Shown: piece after piece, positions 16,133 to 24,298 of the stretch
Layout of the letters: each line of letters starts with the position of its first letter
Numbering within the stretch: position 1 is the first letter of the stretch
From: Chromatiales bacterium
GTDB lineage: Bacteria; Pseudomonadota; Gammaproteobacteria; Chromatiales; Chromatiaceae
NCBI GenBank assembly: GCA_030145485.1
Contig: JAQYVP010000088.1
Coordinates: 1 to 34,434, forward strand
DNA length: 34,434 bases
Direction: 5' to 3'
The notes under the pieces: model-generated
The model's input: only the letters and a program-made list of their open reading frames with translations
What the model was told of the DNA's origin: nothing
Databases searched by the model: none
Translations under genes and position numbers: made by a program

Positions 16133-16552
16133 CTAATCGTCCAGAGAGTCCAGCGCTTTCTGGAAACGATTGGCGTGTGAACGCTCGGCTTTAGCCAGCG
16201 TCTCAAACCAGTCTGCGATTTCGTCAAAACCTTCATCACGAGCGGTTTTCGCCATACCGGGATACATATCGGTATACTCGTGAGTCTCGCCGGCGATTGC
16301 CGCTTTCAGGTTATCGCTGCTACCGCCGATCGGCAGGCCGGTTGCCGGATCACCCACCTCTTCAAGATATTCAAGATGGCCGTGTGCATGGCCGGTTTCG
16401 CCTTCGGCTGTTGAACGGAATACCGCAGCAACATCGTTATAACCTTCGACATCTGCTTTTGCTGCGAAATAGAGATAGCGGCGATTTGCCTGGGACTCCC
16501 CGGCAAATGCATCTTTAAGACTGGTTTCGGTTTGTGAACCTTTGAGTGACAT
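16133..16552 (-). CDS. Rubrerythrin, diiron-only form
   Basis: This 139-aa ferritin-like protein carries paired Glu/His diiron ligands ([57 protein letters not shown]). Rubrerythrins reduce peroxide in the cytoplasm. The C-terminal rubredoxin domain of the classic ~190-aa form is absent, so electrons must come from another protein, possibly the HdrD-like product next door. The ATG at 16552 is preceded by GGAGG 7 nt away; longer in-frame starts lack this. The 5' leader has a perfect 8-bp hairpin and, farther up, an ATAG-N7-CTAT motif. Confidence 0.9.
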   Translation of the reverse strand: MSLKGSQTETSLKDAFAGESQANRRYLYFAAKADVEGYNDVAAVFRSTAEGETGHAHGHLEYLEEVGDPATGLPIGGSSDNLKAAIAGETHEYTDMYPGMAKTARDEGFDEIADWFETLAKAERSHANRFQKALDSLDD

Positions 16553-16579
16553 ATGATTTCCTCCGTTATTGAATGAATT

Positions 16580-16600
16580 CATCCAGTAAATGACTGGATG
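16580..16600 (-). promoter_or_regulatory. 5'-leader hairpin of rubrerythrin
   Basis: CATCCAGT-N5-ACTGGATG forms a perfect 8-bp stem about 28 nt before the start codon. It may stabilise the mRNA or be an operator; no T-tract follows, so it is not a terminator. Confidence 0.4.
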
Positions 16601-16657
16601 AAGCAGAGTTTAATCGAGGAATCACAAATAGCAAAGTTAATTGTTACAACCGCATCA

Positions 16658-16672
16658 ATAGAAGTTTGCTAT
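16658..16672 (-). promoter_or_regulatory. OxyR-like half site (ATAG-N7-CTAT) upstream of rubrerythrin
   Basis: ATAG-AAGTTTG-CTAT matches one half of the OxyR consensus. No second half site lies at the required 22-bp spacing; a weaker ATAG occurs 30 bp away. The peroxide function of the downstream gene makes it worth noting, but chance is possible. Confidence 0.25.
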
Positions 16673-16684
16673 TAGCAAAAAATA

Positions 16685-16716
16685 AAGGCCAGCCCGGAAT
16701 AATCCGGGCTGGCCTT
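16685..16716 (-). terminator. Rho-independent terminator of the sulfur-globule-type gene
   Basis: A perfect 14-bp stem (arms 16685-16698 and 16703-16716, GC-rich AGCCCGGA / TCCGGGCT) with a 4-nt loop is followed on the minus strand by TTTATTTTTT. It lies 36 nt after the stop of the sulfur-globule-type gene and separates it from rubrerythrin. Confidence 0.9.
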
Positions 16717-16751
16717 CACTGACCGCCAATCAATGATCAGTCAGAGCAGAC

Positions 16752-17180
16752 TTATCGTACTACAGGCGCTGCCGGGGCAGGTGCTGCTTGTGGCGCAGGA
16801 GGAGCATATCCGTAAGGAGCCGGACCATAACCGCCGCCACCGCCACCGTAAGGACCTGGTCCCGGACCGTATCCACCGCCGTAAGGCATCGGGCCATAAC
16901 CGCCGCCACCGTAAGGACCTGGACCATAACCACCCCCACCATATGGACCGCCGCCGCCATATGGGCCACCACGGCCACCACGGCCATAACGATAGTAGTC
17001 ATCATCGTCATCGTCGAAGAAGTCTTCCATCTCGTCCATCCAGTATCTGGGGTCCCATTCATCATACTCGTCATCCCAGCCTCCCCTGTTGTCATTACTA
17101 TTCCAGAAGGCCGAGGCGCTGGACGCCGCGACGAGTGTGATTGCAGCAAAAAGTGCTAATGCAACATGTTTTTTCATCAT
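16752..17180 (-). CDS. Sulfur-globule-type secreted Gly/Tyr/Pro-rich protein
   Basis: This 142-aa protein has a signal peptide (MMKKHVALALFAAITL, cleavage near SASA-FW). A charged region follows, with six Asp in a row (DDDDDDYYRYGRGG), then ~60 residues of PYGGGG/GYGPGPYGG repeats and a Pro/Ala tail. This matches sulfur globule proteins, the small repetitive Gly/Tyr- or Pro-rich envelope proteins of periplasmic sulfur globules in Chromatiaceae. Low-complexity proteins can look alike by chance, so the family call is inferred. GGGAG lies 5 nt before the chosen ATG (17180); ATG 17177 is equally possible. It is a single-gene unit with an FNR-type promoter and its own terminator. Confidence 0.65.
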   Translation of the reverse strand: MMKKHVALALFAAITLVAASSASAFWNSNDNRGGWDDEYDEWDPRYWMDEMEDFFDDDDDDYYRYGRGGRGGPYGGGGPYGGGGYGPGPYGGGGYGPMPYGGGYGPGPGPYGGGGGGYGPAPYGYAPPAPQAAPAPAAPVVR

Positions 17181-17273
17181 TATTCTCCCACGCAAGTAAT
17201 TGCAAGTTTGTTGAAATGTACTGTTAAGTATATACCAGAATAGACCATATCTATAATAGTATTTCATCGATTA

Positions 17274-17279
17274 ATTATA
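17274..17279 (-). promoter_or_regulatory. -10 box (TATAAT) for the sulfur-globule-type gene
   Basis: A perfect TATAAT on the minus strand lies about 95 nt before the start codon, predicting transcription from about 17267. No good -35 box is present, as expected for an activator-dependent promoter. Confidence 0.5.
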
Positions 17280-17300
17280 TAGTAGTTGGCGGAAATTGCA

Positions 17301-17314
17301 TTGATCCAGATCAT
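17301..17314 (-). promoter_or_regulatory. FNR/Anr-type box upstream of the sulfur-globule-type gene
   Basis: TTGAT-CCAG-ATCAT matches the FNR consensus TTGAT-N4-ATCAA except for the last base. Its centre is about 40.5 bp upstream of the start predicted from the TATAAT box, which fits a class II FNR-activated promoter. Oxygen-responsive control is inferred. Confidence 0.55.
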
Positions 17315-17388
17315 AATCATGGCACTCTCAACGAAATAATGAATTGCGTCGTAACTTCTCAAATATCACGTGCATTATTTAGGTTTGC

Positions 17389-17454
17389 GCAGGATCAGGA
17401 CCAGCCTTCCAGGGACGCGTGAATACAGCCCTGAAAAGCTGGTCCCAACCCTGC
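17389..17454. repeat. Intergenic palindrome
   Basis: GGACCAGC (near 17398) and GCTGGTCC (near 17438) form the stem, extended by GCAGG/CCTGC-type ends and an inner CAGGG/CCCTG pair. It resembles dispersed palindromic repeats of gammaproteobacteria. The rest of the 17315-17588 gap shows no gene. Confidence 0.6.
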
Positions 17455-17588
17455 TTTTCTGTACGGAGTTATTGAGAAATTACATTGCGTCATGATTTCG
17501 TTGACAAAGCACTCGCTGCAACTTGTCTCTGAGCCTGTGATCTGAAACAATCACGCCCTGATTTAAATTTTTGTAGACGAAACGCTCT

Positions 17589-18554
17589 ATGTGGATTGAA
17601 ATTGTCGCCATTCTGGCTGGCCTGGTACTGCTGGTCGTCACAGCTGATCGCTTTGTTGCCGGCGCAGCAGCCCTGGCGCAGAATCTTGGCGTTTCAACAC
17701 TGGTGATCGGCCTCACCATTGTCGGCTTCGGCACCTCTGCCCCTGAAATACTTGTCTCTGGCATGGCTGCCTTGAGTGGAAATGCAGGACTGGCTATCGG
17801 CAATGCGATTGGCTCCAACATCGCCAACATCGGCCTGATTCTGGGATTAACCGCTCTCATCGTTCCACTAACAATCGCCTCGAAAACCCTGCAACGTGAA
17901 TATCCAATCGTTGTCGGCGTCACCATACTCTCTTTTCTACTCGTTATTGATGGTGTACTTGGATTCTACGACGGCCTGATCCTTCTGCTGCTGCTGTTTG
18001 TGGTGCTCTTCTACATGTGGAAAATCGCCTCCGGGGGGGCTGATGAAATCCTCGCAGCTGAGATCGAGGCTGAAATGCCGGATGAGATGCCGACGAGCAA
18101 AGCCGTCATGTGGCTTATTCTCGGTTTGACAGGCTTGCTGATTGCATCAAAACTACTGGTATGGGGAGCTGTCGGCATTGCCGAGGCGCTTGGCGTCAGT
18201 GATCTTGTTATCGGCTTGACCATCGTAGCACTTGGCACCAGCCTGCCCGAACTTGCCGCCAGTATTGCCAGTGCTCTGAAAAATGAACCCGACCTGGCGA
18301 TTGGCAACGTACTTGGCTCGAACCTCTATAACCTCATGGCAGTATTGTCGATTCCCGGCCTGGTTGCGCCCGGCCCCGTTGCAGCAGAAGTTCTCACCCG
18401 GGACATGCCCGTTATGCTGGCATTGACTCTGGTCATTGCCGGTATCGCATATTCGCTGAAAGGAACACACCGGATATCCCGTGTTGGCGGTGTACTGCTG
18501 CTGTTTGCCTATTTTAGCTACCAGGGATGGGTTATTTCTTCAGTTCTCCATTAA
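17589..18554 (+). CDS. Calcium/sodium antiporter, YrbG-type NCX family
   Basis: This 321-aa membrane protein has about ten helices arranged as two inverted NCX repeats. The first alpha repeat reads GFGTSAPEILVS (from residue ~46) with GNAIGSNIANIGLILG; the second reads ALGTSLPELAAS (~215) with GNVLGSNLYNLMAV. The paired Glu and the GSN motifs bind the ions. It exchanges Na+ for Ca2+ at the inner membrane; other substrates in bacterial members are possible. The ATG at 17589 starts directly with the first helix. It is a single gene with no visible functional link to its neighbours. Confidence 0.87.
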   Translation: MWIEIVAILAGLVLLVVTADRFVAGAAALAQNLGVSTLVIGLTIVGFGTSAPEILVSGMAALSGNAGLAIGNAIGSNIANIGLILGLTALIVPLTIASKTLQREYPIVVGVTILSFLLVIDGVLGFYDGLILLLLLFVVLFYMWKIASGGADEILAAEIEAEMPDEMPTSKAVMWLILGLTGLLIASKLLVWGAVGIAEALGVSDLVIGLTIVALGTSLPELAASIASALKNEPDLAIGNVLGSNLYNLMAVLSIPGLVAPGPVAAEVLTRDMPVMLALTLVIAGIAYSLKGTHRISRVGGVLLLFAYFSYQGWVISSVLH

Positions 18555-18756
18555 GAAATATATACTCATGCCCGAGAGAGTTTTGCACAGCTATTGTAAA
18601 ACAGCCGCTAACGAGCAGGTTTTAAGAATCACTATTTCAGAATCTTCTGATTTACCATATCCCTGAATTGAATCAGTCGCTTATAAAAAGCCATAAAACG
18701 CATGGTTTATTATGATTGTGCAGTAAAGCCGGTGCTTCAGCACCTGACATCATCAC

Positions 18757-18777
18757 TTTTCCACAGAGTTATCCACA
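18757..18777 (+). promoter_or_regulatory. Tandem DnaA-box-like sites upstream of priA
   Basis: TTTTCCACA (18757-18765, one mismatch) and TTATCCACA (18769-18777, perfect DnaA box) lie 12 bp apart in the same direction, about 55-70 bp before the priA ATG. They could let DnaA regulate priA. A small GGTGCT/AGCACC hairpin (18731-18744) lies just upstream. Confidence 0.5.
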
Positions 18778-18829
18778 GCCTGCCAAGCATCATGCGATCA
18801 TTGATACTCAATTCCGGTCAATTTCATTC

Positions 18830-21031
18830 ATGAGCAATAGCCTGATCATCAGGGTTGCTGTGGCGGCGCCACTTTTCAACCTGTTTGACTACCTGCCGCC
18901 GGACGATACTTCGACTCAGGAGCTACTTCCCGGCTGTCGCGTACGGGTCCCTTTTGGCCGCAGCAAGCGCACAGGAGTGATCTGGGAGATTTGTGACCAC
19001 AGCGACGCTGCTCCACCATCCCACTCACTGAAAGCCATCGCCGAGATCCTCGACAAGACTCCTTTGCTGGATGAGTATGAGCGTCATTTTTTAAGCTGGT
19101 GCGCCAGCTATTACCACCATCCGATTGGCGAGGTGGTGAGTGCTGCGTTGCCAACACGGTTGCGGCAGTCAAGACAGCCCGGCCCAACCCTCGAACAGGG
19201 ATGGAAATTGACTGAAAATACAATCTCCCCGGATGATTTCAGGAGTGCGCCTGTGCAGCAACGCATTCTCAAAAGCCTGCATGACTGCAAACAGGGTATG
19301 TCAGACAAACAACTCAGGATTCTCGATGGGGAGATCCCCCCCGCACTCAGGCGATTGCAGCAAAAGGGAGTGATCGAGCGATGTGATATAACGCCAAAGC
19401 TTACGCCTCCCTCGAGTGACAAAAGAGTGATCCTCTCGCCGGAACAGCAACGGGCGGTTGCTACAATTCATGCTGCGAGCGGCTTCAGCACTCTGCTACT
19501 GGATGGCATTACCGGTTCAGGCAAGACGGAAGTCTATCTGCATGCGGCTGACGAGGCGATCTCCCGGGGCCGGCAGGTGATGGTGCTGGTGCCTGAAATT
19601 GCCCTGACGCCGCAACTGCTGCGCCGTTTTCAACGCGGAGTCGATGGTGTGGTTGCAATTTCCCACTCCGCACTCAGCGGCGGTGATAGAGAACGAACCT
19701 GGATGCAGGCGCACAAGGGCGAGGCAGATCTGTTGATTGGAACCCGCTCTGCAATTTTCACCCCCATGCCCCGGCTCGGTCTGATCATCATCGATGAAGA
19801 GCACGACATCTCCTTCAAACAGCAGCAGGGTTTTCGCTATTCGGCACGCGACCTGGCTGTCATGAAAGCCAAACAGAGCAACATCCCTGTGGTGCTCGGC
19901 TCGGCAACGCCTTCACTCGAGACCCTGCACAACGCTCTCAAAGAGCGCTATCAGTGGCTCAAACTGCGTCAGCGCGCAGGTAAAGCGAAGCCACCACAGA
20001 TCGGCCTGGTCGATATCCGTGCTCAGCGTCTGCGCGCCGGCATCTGTTCCGACCTGGTTAAATCCATCCGCGAAGAGATTGACAGAGATCACCAGGTGAT
20101 CGTATTCCTCAATCGGCGCGGCTATGCACCGCAACTCACCTGTCACGCCTGCGGATGGATTGCGGAGTGCAGACATTGTGATGCGCGTATGACATGGCAT
20201 CAGAAGCTGCAGCGGCTATGGTGTCATCACTGCGGCAGCCAGCATGTGAAACCCGAGAAATGCCCCGACTGCGGCGCCACGGAAAGCCTGATCTACCAGG
20301 GCCAGGGGACAGAACGTGTGGAGGAGTATCTCAGCGAGGTGTTTCCCTCCACCCCGGTTATCAGGATCGACCGTGACTCCACAAGGCGCAAAGGATCACT
20401 TGAAAAAGCGCTGCATCAGGTCAATCAAAACGACGCCTGCATCATGGTCGGCACACAGATGCTGGCGAAAGGACATGACTTTCCGCGCGTCACACTTGTT
20501 GGCATTCTCAATGCCGACCAGGGATTGCTGAATCCCGATTTCCGCTCACCTGAACGCACCGCACAGCTGCTGCTGCAGGTATCGGGGCGGGCGGGGCGGG
20601 CAGAAAAACCCGGCAGGGTGTTGATACAGACACGCCACCCCCACAACCCCCTGCTGAAGACACTGCTGCACAAGGGCTACGAGGCTTTTTCCCGCGATGA
20701 GCTGGAACAACGCCAACACGCCCAACTGCCGCCCTTTGCTCACCAGGCTTTGATCCGCGCGGAAGGAACCGATTCGAAACAGGTTCAGGAATTTCTGCAA
20801 TTTGCCATCTCCCGCTCACCGCAGTTGCTCCCCCATATTGAATTGTGGGGTCCTACACCTGCGCTGATCGAGCGTAAGGCCGGCTATTTTCGCTGGCATC
20901 TGCTGTTGCAAACAAACAACAGGCAGCTATTGCATCAACGACTCGATGCATGGCTGGAATGGCTGCGTCAACAACCTCAGGCGCGACGCATTCGATGGAG
21001 TGTGGATGTTGATCCGGTGGAGATCCTTTGA
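18830..21031 (+). CDS. priA: Primosomal replication restart helicase PriA
   Basis: This 733-aa protein has nearly the same length as E. coli PriA (732). It recognises stalled or repaired forks and reloads DnaB. The N-terminal DNA-binding domain (SLIIRVAVAAPLFNLFDYLPP...GCRVRVPFG) is followed by a superfamily-2 helicase with Walker A GITGSGKTE (~226), DEEH box (322-325) and GSATPSLET. A zinc-binding insert follows with CHACGW, CRHCDA, CHHCGS and CPDCGA (from residue 438). The late motif QVSGRAGRAEKPG is also present. The ATG at 18830 gives the family N-terminus; the upstream in-frame extension runs through the DnaA-box region and is unlikely to be coding. Confidence 0.95.
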   Translation: MSNSLIIRVAVAAPLFNLFDYLPPDDTSTQELLPGCRVRVPFGRSKRTGVIWEICDHSDAAPPSHSLKAIAEILDKTPLLDEYERHFLSWCASYYHHPIGEVVSAALPTRLRQSRQPGPTLEQGWKLTENTISPDDFRSAPVQQRILKSLHDCKQGMSDKQLRILDGEIPPALRRLQQKGVIERCDITPKLTPPSSDKRVILSPEQQRAVATIHAASGFSTLLLDGITGSGKTEVYLHAADEAISRGRQVMVLVPEIALTPQLLRRFQRGVDGVVAISHSALSGGDRERTWMQAHKGEADLLIGTRSAIFTPMPRLGLIIIDEEHDISFKQQQGFRYSARDLAVMKAKQSNIPVVLGSATPSLETLHNALKERYQWLKLRQRAGKAKPPQIGLVDIRAQRLRAGICSDLVKSIREEIDRDHQVIVFLNRRGYAPQLTCHACGWIAECRHCDARMTWHQKLQRLWCHHCGSQHVKPEKCPDCGATESLIYQGQGTERVEEYLSEVFPSTPVIRIDRDSTRRKGSLEKALHQVNQNDACIMVGTQMLAKGHDFPRVTLVGILNADQGLLNPDFRSPERTAQLLLQVSGRAGRAEKPGRVLIQTRHPHNPLLKTLLHKGYEAFSRDELEQRQHAQLPPFAHQALIRAEGTDSKQVQEFLQFAISRSPQLLPHIELWGPTPALIERKAGYFRWHLLLQTNNRQLLHQRLDAWLEWLRQQPQARRIRWSVDVDPVEIL

Positions 21032-21073
21032 CCAAAGCGCTGGCACATCGATCAAATTATCATGCAAGCGCAT

Positions 21074-21099
21074 GATCGCGGCCAGAAGGCCGCTCCTAC
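21074..21099. repeat. REP-like palindrome between convergent genes
   Basis: GCGGCC-AGAA-GGCCGC with flanking GATC and TCCTAC is a typical gammaproteobacterial REP unit. It lies between the convergent priA and adenylate-kinase-like genes and may help end both transcripts. Confidence 0.6.
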
Positions 21100-21182
21100 A
21101 GTGCTATGTGGCGTCAGACATAGGAGCATTTACCGGCTGACCACGATTGAAATGCGATAGCATTATTCACACATCCACGGGG

Positions 21183-22382
21183 TTATTGAGATGTTACGCG
21201 CTTTTTTCTGGCGCTTTTCTTTTTGCTGACTTTTTTCTTTGCGACAGACTTTTTCTTTACCGCTGTTTTTTTCTTCACAGCTGATTTTTTCGCCGCACCC
21301 CTCTTCTTTGCCACGATTTTTTTCGTTACGACTTTTTTCTTTGATGCAACCTTCTTTTTGGCTGCAGGTTTTTTCTTTACCACAACCTTCTTCGTCACCA
21401 CTTTCTTAGTGACTGCTTTTTTTGCCACCACCTTTTTCTTCGTGGTCACTCTCTTTTTCGTAAGCGTCTTTTTAGCCACAGACTTTTTCTTTGCAGCCAC
21501 TTTTTTAGCAACTGCTTTTTTCTTTGTTGTGACCTTCTTCTTTGCCGTCACTTTTTTTGCTACTGATTTTTTTGCCACCACTTTCTTCTTCGCAGCGGAT
21601 TTTTTCCTCACCACTCTTTTTGTCGTGGCTTTTTTTCTGACGACCCGTTTCTTGCGAGTGCGCTTTTTGGCAGCTCTTTTTTTCTTTGCTTCACTCTCAG
21701 CCCGAAGTTTCAATATCTCAGGATCAGTCAACGGGATACGTGGTGCGTCATCAACCAGCTTGCAGGCTGCCTGATATGCTTTGGGTTCATCAGCCAGGCC
21801 ATGAATGACCTGCAGAATCCCCTCCTCCTTGTAGCGTGAAATCAGCTCGTTCTGATTCGCTTCACAGACACGCAGTCTGTTCGATATTCCCTCTTCATAA
21901 TCAGCAGGCCGGCGGGAGATGCGTCCGCCGCACATATCGCAGACACCCTCTACCATGGGTGGGCTCGTATAGATGTTGTAGTCTTCACCGCAGGCATTGC
22001 AGTGTGATTGTCCTACAAGACGCTCCATGATGTCGTCATTCTTGACATTGATCGCTATCACCAGTTCCAGTGAGGCGCCAAGGCTTAACAGTAACTGGTG
22101 CAGCATCTCTGCATGCACCAACTCCCGTGGGAAGTCGTCAAGTATGAAACCTTTTTTTGCCTCGTCACAAGGCTCTTTCAATGCAGAATAGACCAACTCT
22201 TCCGGTATCGGAGCACAGGCAAGCAACAATTCGCCCACCAGTCTTCCCAGCTCGGTATCTTCATTCGCCATCGAGGACAAAATTCGGTGCATATTGAGAA
22301 TTGGAAGTTTATACTTGCGTGAAAGTTTATCCGCCAGTACGCTTTTGCCTGACCCGGGCGGGCCTAATAATATGATTCGCAT
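21183..22382 (-). CDS. Adenylate-kinase-like protein fused to a histone-H1-like Lys-rich tail
   Basis: Residues 1-~225 resemble a zinc-lid nucleoside monophosphate kinase: Walker A GPPGSGKS (7-14), DDFPR (82-86, normally DGFPR), and a lid with C128-x2-C131 and C148-x2-C151. The usual substrate-binding STGD phrase is replaced by NMHRILSSM, so phosphate-donor or AMP specificity may have changed. Residues ~231-399 are almost only Lys, Ala, Val, Thr, Arg and Ser in degenerate KK(V/T/A) units, like AlgP or histone H1 tails, which bind nucleic acid. No break in frame or stop separates the parts. Ordinary adenylate kinase is about 215-220 aa, so the tail nearly doubles it. The role of the fusion is unknown. 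Confidence 0.8.
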   Translation of the reverse strand: MRIILLGPPGSGKSVLADKLSRKYKLPILNMHRILSSMANEDTELGRLVGELLLACAPIPEELVYSALKEPCDEAKKGFILDDFPRELVHAEMLHQLLLSLGASLELVIAINVKNDDIMERLVGQSHCNACGEDYNIYTSPPMVEGVCDMCGGRISRRPADYEEGISNRLRVCEANQNELISRYKEEGILQVIHGLADEPKAYQAACKLVDDAPRIPLTDPEILKLRAESEAKKKRAAKKRTRKKRVVRKKATTKRVVRKKSAAKKKVVAKKSVAKKVTAKKKVTTKKKAVAKKVAAKKKSVAKKTLTKKRVTTKKKVVAKKAVTKKVVTKKVVVKKKPAAKKKVASKKKVVTKKIVAKKRGAAKKSAVKKKTAVKKKSVAKKKVSKKKSARKKRVTSQ

Positions 22383-22520
22383 GTTGTAATTTCACCTGTT
22401 TTCCCTTACCCAACCGGATAATATTTTTATAGCCGCATCCAATTTTTGGATTGCGAACCACTCTCCAACCCACTAACCTAAATCTATTTTCACCGCAAGT
22501 CAAATCCAGCGAGTTCATCA

Positions 22521-22907
22521 ATGCCTGAAATAGCTGATATCAATGCCACTGAAAAGTGGATTATCGAGACCACCCTGAAAGAGAGATATGGAAAAATCAT
22601 CGAGTATCAGCTCGCTGATGCGGATATTCGCCTGCACCTCTCTGATCGTGAAACAACCTCATGCCCCCTCATCTACTGGGAAATGGGTGATTGTCATTTC
22701 ACCATCTTCAAAACCGGTGAAAACACCTACAGGTGCCAGTTTTTTTATCGCGGCTACCAGCAATATGGCACCGGTGTGTATGAATATGACGATCTGGCCG
22801 AGTGCGCTGTCTCACTACTGCAGGCACAAGCTGATCATGAAGCCAAGGAGAAGGGTGAAATCGAGTCAAGCACTGTGCAGGCAACAGGCCTCGCCCAGCA
22901 ATTCTAA
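22521..22907 (+). CDS. Hypothetical protein, 128 aa
   Basis: I do not recognise a named family. The protein is soluble and acidic, with mixed alpha/beta character: an N-terminal helix (ATEKWIIETTLKERYG), several short strands, an aromatic block (YRCQFFYRGYQQYGTGVYEY), and a charged C-terminal helix. It starts 138 bp from the divergent adenylate-kinase-like gene and ends 134 bp before the phosphofructokinase gene. Clean codon use and an uninterrupted frame support it as real. Confidence 0.65.
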   Translation: MPEIADINATEKWIIETTLKERYGKIIEYQLADADIRLHLSDRETTSCPLIYWEMGDCHFTIFKTGENTYRCQFFYRGYQQYGTGVYEYDDLAECAVSLLQAQADHEAKEKGEIESSTVQATGLAQQF

Positions 22908-23041
22908 ATCTTTTTATGATATCGGCATTTTATTGGTACATTGAGAATAGCCAGGCCTTGACAATAGTTACTGCATCCGCAGGGTTAAAAGAGTAAAATA
23001 TGGCAAAATTTTTTTCGATGTGATCTTTGGAGAGTGACAAC

Positions 23042-24298
23042 ATGAGTGCCAAGAATGCTTTTTATGCACAATCCGGTGGTGTAACCGCCGTCATTAACGC
23101 TTCAGCCTGTGGTGTTATAGAGACTGCTCGCAAACACCCTGACAAGATTGGCAAGATCTATGCCGGGCAAAATGGCATTATCGGCGCTTTGACCGAAAAC
23201 CTGATCGATACCAGCCTGGAATCGGACCAGGATATTGCCGAGCTGCGCAACACCCCATCCGGTGCATTCGGCTCCTGTCGATATAAAATGAAGAGCCTCG
23301 AAGAGAACCTCAAAGAGTATGAGCGCCTCATTGAAGTCTTCAAGGCGCATGACATCGGCTATTTTTTCTACAATGGCGGCGGAGACTCCGCAGATACCTG
23401 CTTCAAAGTTTCGCAGCTCTCGGAAAAAATGGGCTACCCGGTACAGGCCATCCACATACCCAAAACCGTGGATAATGATCTGCCGATTACCGATAACTGC
23501 CCGGGTTTCGGTTCAGTTGCAAAATACATCGCGGTTTCAACCCTTGAAGCCAGCTACGACGTACGCTCGATGGCCAAGACCTCGACCAAGATCTTCGTTA
23601 TCGAGGTGATGGGACGCCATGCCGGCTGGATCGCCGCTGCCGGCGGTCTGGTTGAGGACTACGACATCCCCGTTGTGGTTCTCTTTCCTGAAGTCGAATT
23701 TGACCAGGAGAAGTTCCTCGCCACAGTCGACGCCAAAGTCAAGAAGCACGACTACTGCACCATCGTCGTCTCAGAAGGAACCCACTGGCCTGACGGCAGA
23801 TTCCTTGCCGAGCAGGGAACCCGTGATGACTTTGGCCACGCGCAACTGGGCGGAGCCGCTCCGGTTGTTGCCAACATCATCAAGGACGCACTGGGTTATA
23901 AATTTCACTGGGCCGTTGCCGACTATCTGCAGCGTGCAGCGCGCCACCTCTCATCAAAATCCGATGTCGAGCAGGCTTATGCGCTCGGCAAAGCCGGCGT
24001 CGAGATGGCAATTGCAGGCGACAACTCCATTATGCCAACCGTGGTGCGCACCTCCAACAACCCCTACGCATGGGAGATTGGCAAGGCACCTTTGAGCGAG
24101 GTTGCCAACGTCGAGAAGATGATGCCGATGGAGTACATCAGTGAAGACGGCTTTGGAATTACCGCTGCCTGCAAGGAGTATCTCTACCCGTTGATACAGG
24201 GTGAAGACTATCCTGATTATGATGACAATGGCATGCCCAAATACGTCACCATGAAAGGTATTCTGGTTGATAAAAAGCTGCCTGAATTCGAGATGTAA
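23042..24298 (+). CDS. pfp: Pyrophosphate-dependent 6-phosphofructokinase
   Basis: This 418-aa protein converts fructose 6-phosphate and PPi reversibly to fructose 1,6-bisphosphate and Pi. The motif PKTVDND has Lys where ATP-dependent enzymes have Gly (PGTIDND), and the NGGGDSADT loop matches PPi-type enzymes rather than GGDGS. Related enzymes in methanotrophs and sulfur-oxidising symbionts also act on sedoheptulose 1,7-bisphosphate, so a Calvin-cycle role is likely in such an organism. GGAG lies 9 nt before ATG 23042; a 15-bp-longer start at 23027 lies upstream of that site and is rejected. A soluble pyrophosphatase lies 1.6 kb downstream. Confidence 0.92.
   Translation: MSAKNAFYAQSGGVTAVINASACGVIETARKHPDKIGKIYAGQNGIIGALTENLIDTSLESDQDIAELRNTPSGAFGSCRYKMKSLEENLKEYERLIEVFKAHDIGYFFYNGGGDSADTCFKVSQLSEKMGYPVQAIHIPKTVDNDLPITDNCPGFGSVAKYIAVSTLEASYDVRSMAKTSTKIFVIEVMGRHAGWIAAAGGLVEDYDIPVVVLFPEVEFDQEKFLATVDAKVKKHDYCTIVVSEGTHWPDGRFLAEQGTRDDFGHAQLGGAAPVVANIIKDALGYKFHWAVADYLQRAARHLSSKSDVEQAYALGKAGVEMAIAGDNSIMPTVVRTSNNPYAWEIGKAPLSEVANVEKMMPMEYISEDGFGITAACKEYLYPLIQGEDYPDYDDNGMPKYVTMKGILVDKKLPEFEM

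Noticed and set aside
16900-17000. CRISPR-like regular repeats
   Set aside because: The periodicity is codon repetition in a Gly/Tyr-rich protein; there are no uniform spacers.
16760-17149. Several long frames on both strands in the sulfur-globule-type gene
   Set aside because: They arise from the repetitive GGY/PYG codons; only the frame with signal peptide and ribosome-binding site is supported.
21223-21774. Phe-rich 183-codon plus-strand frame
   Set aside because: It is the complement of the Lys-rich tail codons (AAG/AAA reading as TTC/TTT), not a membrane protein.
22958-22999. TTGACA at 22958 as a sigma-70 promoter for the phosphofructokinase gene
   Set aside because: No acceptable -10 box lies at 16-18 bp; the nearest TAAAAG/TAAAAT are too far away.
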